Positions 61,265-64,000 of a stretch of DNA of 64,000 bases are shown here, piece by piece. Position numbers and translations under genes: made by a program. The DNA lies in contig JBLDXI010000015.1 of the NCBI GenBank assembly GCA_047495785.1, positions 3,410,001-3,474,000 of the forward strand. The letters run 5' to 3'. This stretch comes from Lepidodermella squamata. Lineage: Eukaryota; Gastrotricha. Within the stretch, counting starts at the first letter, position 1. Every line of letters begins with the position of its first letter. The notes beneath the pieces were generated by a model. The model saw nothing but the letters and a program-made list of their open reading frames with translations, did no database searches and was not told where the DNA came from.

Positions 61265-61696
61265 ATGTACTCGCCAAGAAAAATGGCATCACTAATGCCT
61301 ATCACTGCTAATACGTCTGAGATTCGAAATCGGCTCTACAATGGCGCGGTCAAGCTCGGCAATATGACTGGTCTCAATTTCTACAGTCAACACAAGGAGA
61401 CGAACCGACGCAGGATAAGAACAATTACCTTCAAAGGTTGGTATAATTAAAAATAAAATTAGTAAAAAATTGGCTTAATTTTTGATAATTTCAGTTGTTT
61501 TACTCGGCGATGCTGGCACTGGGAAAACGAGTCTGATAGCTCGATACCTTGAGAATCGGGACATCGAACTGAACCCGATGCCAACGCAATACGGCGAGTA
61601 TCACACTCGAAAATTGGTATTAGGCGACCGGAAAGTTGGTGTTCAAATTTGGGATGTACCAAGTCACGTGTTGGAAAGTGACATCAACGATGAATG
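61265..61696 (+). pseudogene. 5' half of a split Rab-like GTPase gene
   Basis: Exons 61265-61436 and 61495-61696 encode an N-terminal extension of about 57 residues, then VVLLGDAGTGKTSLIARYL (G1 P-loop) and VQIWDVPSHVL, where the G3 motif DTAG is replaced by DVPS. The donor after 61696 (TG|GTAATT) is phase 2. Only 12 nt of intron remain before an inverted copy of the rab-11 array spacer. The phase-2 acceptor at 54653 on the opposite strand completes the domain. The DVPS change removes the Gln used for GTP hydrolysis in Rabs, so the protein was atypical even when whole. Confidence 0.8.
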
Positions 61697-61708
61697 GTAA
61701 TTTTATAG

Positions 61709-62527
61709 GCGCTCTTTTTTATGCATCCACCCAGTGTCGCGCCTTATCGCCCGCAAATGCAGCCATGCGATCCTGCTGAGCGGAAAAAACACCTCGACAA
61801 AATATGATTTTTTTACAAGTATTTACCCGGTGCTTATTTCCAACTTTCGTTTTATTACGATTTGTATTTTTCCGTCGCATATATGTATGTAATGCATACC
61901 TCATTGTTGAACAACAATAAGAGAGAAAATCGCGGTATTTTTATTACAATTTTTCCGTTAATATATAGCGATTGATATATATATAGCATTCGACGAACTG
62001 CATCGCGCACACGCAAACAGAAAGTTCATCCGATTTTTATTCTATAATAAAGACATTTTTAAGAATATAATCAGCTAGTATATAAATTCCAATTATAACA
62101 GCGCCTCTTTTGGTGCAAAGAAGAATATAGTGATACCTAAATATAATGTTATGTTCAAGTTCGTTTCAAATTTCCACAGCCAAAAAATCAATTATATATA
62201 TCCCTGCTTAATACGAGAGTCATTATTACAGGTTGCAAAAACCACGGAGCAACTTTTACGATGTAGTCGTCTAGCGTGAATTCAGTATGTCAATCGGCAC
62301 ACCATAATGATTATAATAATTAGCGTTGGATCAAACTGGGTAGCATAAATTTGTATGTTTGTGTATCAATTATTTTTTTCATCTCTCTGTACACACCGTC
62401 TCACATGTGTTATTAGAGATTTGAGCCTCAGAAAATCAGGTTGGTACGTGCAATAATTTACTAGAACACCAATGTTGTTTTTTTACGCAATTTTTGTTGC
62501 AAATAAATCAGCGCATAGTTTAAGAAA
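61709..62527 (-). repeat. Inverted 819-bp copy of the rab-11 array spacer
   Basis: Reverse complement of 55509-56327 and of its tandem copies, apparently identical end to end. It abuts the 12-nt intron stub of the split Rab gene. Together with the forward copies it forms large inverted repeats able to mediate inversion or to confuse an assembly. Confidence 0.9.
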
Positions 62528-63310
62528 CACTCATAACGTAGCAGCGTTATTCCTTGTTCGATTATTCACGTTATTTGTTTTTACAATCAGCAAGATTAGT
62601 ATAATAATTAGTCAAAATAAAAAGACAGCATAGTGAATAATATTATATGAAGGACTGTAGTACAATTGTTGGTAGTTTTTCGCAATCAATCGATCGATCA
62701 AATCAGTAGTGATATAGCCGGGAAACTGCAAAGAAAAGCTCGCACTGGGCATCTTTCAAAAAGTGATTGCCACATTCAAGATTCTAAATAGTAATGACAA
62801 TAATAATAATAATAACCGTTTTCGGAATTTTTTAGCTAGCCGGACAAAAATTGGAATCATTTTTTTCAACTTTACAAACACACAACAGCGCGATCAACTT
62901 CGTCGTCGTCTCAAGAAAGCGAGTAGGTATAAACAAAATTGTATTGCAGCTTTGTTACGAGTTTTCTTCATCATGGTTATAGATATATAATTTTTTTTAG
63001 TAATTTCAACCCCACGAGTAGTAAGACAGCCCTGGTAGAGGAGGATAACCCCATTTTCTAAGATAGCAGCGAAATTCATTTTTACGATAAGAAACGCAGT
63101 TTGGACGGTAGAAATGAACAACGCCTACTATTATATAACGGAAACACGTAATTCTCTGATTGATAAATGTATAAGATATATAACGCATTTATTTATAACA
63201 ACGTCCAATCTCTAGCCAGAAGAATGCATGCAGCCAATTTGACGTGACACACGGACGAGAAATTAAGTTGAATTTTGTGTTGTAGAAGACAAGAAATCGC
63301 CACCACCTGT
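62528..63310. other. Intergenic region
   Basis: 783 bp, AT-rich with an AATAATAATAATAATAA microsatellite near 62798. No supported gene. Confidence 0.4.
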
Positions 63311-64000
63311 TCAGCAGCACTTCTTAGCCGGCTGCTGTTGCTCGGTCGGGGCGACGGGAATCGTGGGCAACTGCCGACTTTGGTCTTCTTCTCGGCCGTT
63401 AGCCACTTGCCTTTGACCCATGTGCCGGAAAATTTCTAAAAAAAATTAAAAAAAAAACTTTTAAAATACCGCCTTAATATAACGAAATATCTTTTAGCAG
63501 AGCCAAATTTAACGAGTTTGCACCGAACGAAAATTTTGGCAAATTTTTTCAATTCATTCTGGAAATGAATCCTGCAGATCGCGGAGATTTTACGGTCAAT
63601 AATTTCGATTTTTTCAATTTATCGTTAAATTCCAAAAATTATAAAAATTCATTGAAAAAAGAGCGAATTTGAGCCGGAATTGGGTTTCACTAAAGGCAAG
63701 ACGTGTAAAATAATTGTGAATAGTTTGCCTGTTAGAATATTGTGGAAAGCAGTTTCAACGTTTGTTGCATCGAGAGCGGACGTTTCGATGAATGAAAGGC
63801 CATTTTTCTCGGAGAATTGACGAGCCTCCTCGGTAGGAACGGCGCGCAGGTGCTTTAGATCAGATTTGTTGCCGACCAGCATGATGACGATGTTGGGATC
63901 GGCGTGGTCGCGCAACTCCCGCAGCCATCGCTCGCAGTTGTCGAAGGTGATGTGCTTAGCAATATCGTATACTAGGAGGGCGCCGACAGCACCACGGTAG
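63311..64000 (-). CDS. Rab11 small GTPase (5' end beyond window)
   Basis: Two exons visible: 64000-63729 (cut by the window end) and 63435-63311. The protein reads [49 protein letters not shown] and [14 protein letters not shown], matching Rab11 closely, and ends with KKCC for geranylgeranylation. This is the canonical Rab11 of recycling endosomes, unlike the array paralogue at 54.8-60.6 kb. The intron has a GC donor (CAG|GCAAAC at 63728). P-loop and switch regions lie outside the window. Confidence 0.93.

Overview
This window is a compact, intron-rich animal (metazoan) nuclear genome segment. Most introns are 45-65 nt, usually GT-AG with T-rich acceptors ending TTTTCAG or TTTTAG. Genes sit on both strands a few hundred bases apart, and the families (Cys-loop receptors, JNK-like kinases, Rab GTPases, trypsin-like proteins, alpha-crystallin sHSP) are animal families. 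The splice style and gene mix best fit a nematode or a similarly compact small invertebrate. This is inference; no rRNA, mitochondrial gene or spliced leader is present to settle it. All gene models were spliced by hand, checking codon phase across each junction.

Layout. 0.2-4.3 kb (+): an unrecognised ~1,333-residue protein built from three ~450-residue repeats. 4.4-5.6 kb (+): a frameshifted protein-kinase relic beside a telomere-like repeat. 5.9-8.0 kb (-) and 11.6-13.5 kb (-): two related Cys-loop receptor subunits, flanking a divergent SLC28 (CNT) transporter at 8.9-11.2 kb (+). 13.8-15.0 kb (-): a Nup43-like WD40 nucleoporin. 15.6-24.9 kb (-): a 2,705-residue NBEAL-type BEACH protein. 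25.1-26.9 kb (-): intronless ETF:ubiquinone oxidoreductase, divergent from a small hypothetical ORF. 28.0-29.3 kb (+): a secreted-type single-pass membrane protein with PPxY motifs. 29.5-30.7 kb (+): COA5/PET191 and ribulose-phosphate 3-epimerase separated by only 9 nt. 30.8-36.3 kb (+): importin-11, whose last intron carries a hAT transposon with perfect 8-bp target duplications.

37.4-47.2 kb (-): a tandem cluster of four JNK-like MAP kinases, each with a different activation-loop motif (SPY, TEY, TSY, SNY). 48.0-50.5 kb (+): one gene encoding two trypsin-like domains that have both lost catalytic residues. 51.3-52.4 kb (+): an intronless Cys-loop receptor. 53.2-53.9 kb (-): a small heat-shock protein with TATA box and heat-shock element. 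54.2-62.5 kb: a rearranged Rab locus. A tandem array of identical rab-11-like 5' ends leads to one complete gene, and a separate Rab-like gene is split, its 5' half on + at 61.3-61.7 kb and its 3' half on - at 54.2-54.7 kb, as if by an inversion. 63.3-64.0 kb (-): a canonical Rab11 cut by the window end.

The genes do not form one pathway. The most interesting units are the kinase cluster, the double pseudoprotease, the split Rab gene, the altered CNT transporter, the three-repeat protein, the COA5-RPE gene pair, and a recurrent 9-mer TTAAGG(C/T)GG that looks over-represented.
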